From an uncultured Peptococcaceae bacterium (GTDB lineage Bacteria; Bacillota; Dehalobacteriia; UBA4068): a stretch of DNA of 7,524 nt. The notes under the pieces are model-generated. The model searched no databases and was not told where the DNA came from. It saw only the letters and a list, made by a program, of their open reading frames with translations. The stretch covers positions 1-7,524 of the forward strand of contig CAMZIS010000054.1 in the NCBI GenBank assembly GCA_947307285.1, given 5' to 3'. This document shows, piece by piece, positions 6,246 through 7,524 of the stretch (its first letter is position 1; each line of letters starts with the position of its first letter). The translations under genes and the position numbers were made by a program.

Positions 6246-7524
6246 TTACTCCGGCAGCAGGCCCTCCTCGCCGCATTTTTTGCGTATGATCAGCCAGAAA
6301 GTGACGCCGAAGCAGACGGCCGCCGTAGCCCAGGTGATGGGATAGACCGCGCCCAGGGAGGAGATGGTATGGAAGGTGGCGGAGAACAGAGCCAGCAGCC
6401 CTACCCGCAGCACGCACAGGTTGAGGATTATCAGCACCATGGAACGGACGGCATAGCCCATGCCCCGCACGGAGCCGCCCAGCACCTCCATGATGGGATA
6501 GACCCAGTAGAAGGGGAAGGTGACCAGAGCGATCTTCAGGGCGTTGGTCACCACCTCCGGGTCCTTCATGAACCAGGTGAACACGGTGCGGGGGAAAATC
6601 AGGATCAGGCCGGAGATCAGCAGCACCACGCCGGTGCCCACGGCGGCGGTCACCAAGGTGCCCCGGCGGATGCGGGCATAATTGCCGGCGCCGGTGTTCT
6701 GGCCGGCAAAGGTGGTGGCAGCCTGTCCGAAGGCCAGGATGGGCAGATAGATGAAATTCTCGACCTTATAATAAGTGGCGAAAGCGGCCACGGCCGTCTC
6801 GCCGAAGGCATTGATATAATACTGGACCATCATGTTGGAAAAGGTGATGATGATGGTCTGGATTCCGGTAGGCAGTCCGATGCGCAGCACCTGTCCCAGC
6901 ACCTTGCCGTCCACGCCCAGGCCGCCGCGGGTCAGACGCAGGGGCGTTTCCGGACGGGAGGCCCACAGCACCGCCAGCACGGCGGACAGGCCCTGGGAGA
7001 TGACGGTGGCGATGGAGACGCCGGCCACCCCCAGGGGTATCCAGACGATGAACACGGCGTCCATCAGTACGTTGACGAAACCGCAGATGACCAGGATGAC
7101 GAAGGGGGTATGAGAATCGCCGTAAGCCCGCATGCCGCCGGAGATCATGTTATAGACCACCATGAAGGGCAGGCTCAGCATGTAGATGCGCAGATAGGTA
7201 AGGGCCTCGGGCATGACCGACTCCGGGGTGCGCAGCAGGCGCAGGATGGCCGGGGAAAACAGGATGGTCAGCGCCATGATGACCAGGCCGCCCGCCAGAC
7301 CGAAGGTGACGGAGGTGTGCAGGGCCTTTTCCGCCCGTTCCCGGTCGCCGGCCCCCATGGCCTGGGAAGCCACCACGCTGGTGCCCACGGAGATGCCCGT
7401 GAACAGGCCGATGGTCACGGTGATCAGGGACGAGCTGGCGCCCACCGCCGCGGCGGCAGTACGGTCCAGCAGGTTGCCCATGAACAGGAAATCCACCGTG
7501 TTGTACAGCTGCTGGAACAGGCTG
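6246..7524 (-). CDS. MATE-family multidrug/cation efflux protein, 5' end missing
   Basis: This is an inner-membrane antiporter of the MATE type (NorM/DinF-like), which exports cationic drugs or metabolites in exchange for Na+ or H+. The window holds the last 425 or so residues; the frame stays open to the right edge and begins SLFQQLYNTVDFLFMGNLL, the family's typical end of TM1. Only a few tens of residues should therefore be missing from a protein of about 450. The GTG at 7496 is an internal valine, not the start. About eleven further hydrophobic segments are visible. Family-like stretches include VASQAMGAGDRERAEKAL after TM2, MISGGMRAYGDSHTPF after TM4, and TTFAGQNTGAGNYARIRRGT in the second half, the repeat of the first-half pattern. 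The stop TAA is at 6246-6248 and a hairpin terminator follows. It is transcribed toward galK but has its own terminator, so a role in galactose use is not indicated. The substrate cannot be predicted. Confidence 0.93.
   Translation of the reverse strand, partial: SLFQQLYNTVDFLFMGNLLDRTAAAAVGASSSLITVTIGLFTGISVGTSVVASQAMGAGDRERAEKALHTSVTFGLAGGLVIMALTILFSPAILRLLRTPESVMPEALTYLRIYMLSLPFMVVYNMISGGMRAYGDSHTPFVILVICGFVNVLMDAVFIVWIPLGVAGVSIATVISQGLSAVLAVLWASRPETPLRLTRGGLGVDGKVLGQVLRIGLPTGIQTIIITFSNMMVQYYINAFGETAVAAFATYYKVENFIYLPILAFGQAATTFAGQNTGAGNYARIRRGTLVTAAVGTGVVLLISGLILIFPRTVFTWFMKDPEVVTNALKIALVTFPFYWVYPIMEVLGGSVRGMGYAVRSMVLIILNLCVLRVGLLALFSATFHTISSLGAVYPITWATAAVCFGVTFWLIIRKKCGEEGLLPE

Noticed and set aside
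6246..7524. The MATE protein as the exporter or importer of the galactose pathway
   Set aside because: It belongs to a drug/cation efflux family, ends in its own terminator before the galK promoter, and shows no sugar-transport signature.

Overview
The window looks like part of the chromosome of a GC-rich Firmicute, probably a gut Clostridia-type bacterium. The supporting evidence is strong AGGAG-type ribosome binding sites, a class II galactose-1-phosphate uridylyltransferase (the form typical of Firmicutes), a cytoplasmic GH36 alpha-galactosidase paired with a GPH-type sugar symporter, and coding third positions that are mostly G or C. A species cannot be named from this stretch.

Layout. 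On the + strand, positions 1-3331 hold the 3' part of a GPH/MFS sugar transporter followed, with a 4-base ATGA overlap, by a complete GH36 alpha-galactosidase. A perfect hairpin terminator at about 3368-3402 closes this unit. Facing it on the - strand are galT (4900 down to 3410) and galK (6084 down to 4913), 12 bases apart, with a plausible promoter at 6115-6143. A second terminator (about 6175-6216) separates them from a MATE-family efflux protein, also on the - strand, whose 5' end runs off the right edge. All non-coding gaps are under 170 bases, and their contents are listed.

How the genes fit together. The transporter would import an alpha-galactoside such as melibiose or a raffinose-type sugar. 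The alpha-galactosidase would release galactose in the cytoplasm. Galactokinase and the uridylyltransferase would then pass it into the Leloir pathway. Epimerase (galE), mutarotase and a regulator are not in the window. The MATE protein has no evident link to galactose use.

The main anomaly is in galK. The reading frame breaks by one base in a run of four C's (+ strand, 5083-5086), so the last conserved kinase motif and the C-terminus lie in the -1 frame. It is either a sequencing or assembly error or a recent inactivating mutation. I found no previously undescribed system here; this is a recognisable alpha-galactoside/galactose utilisation locus.
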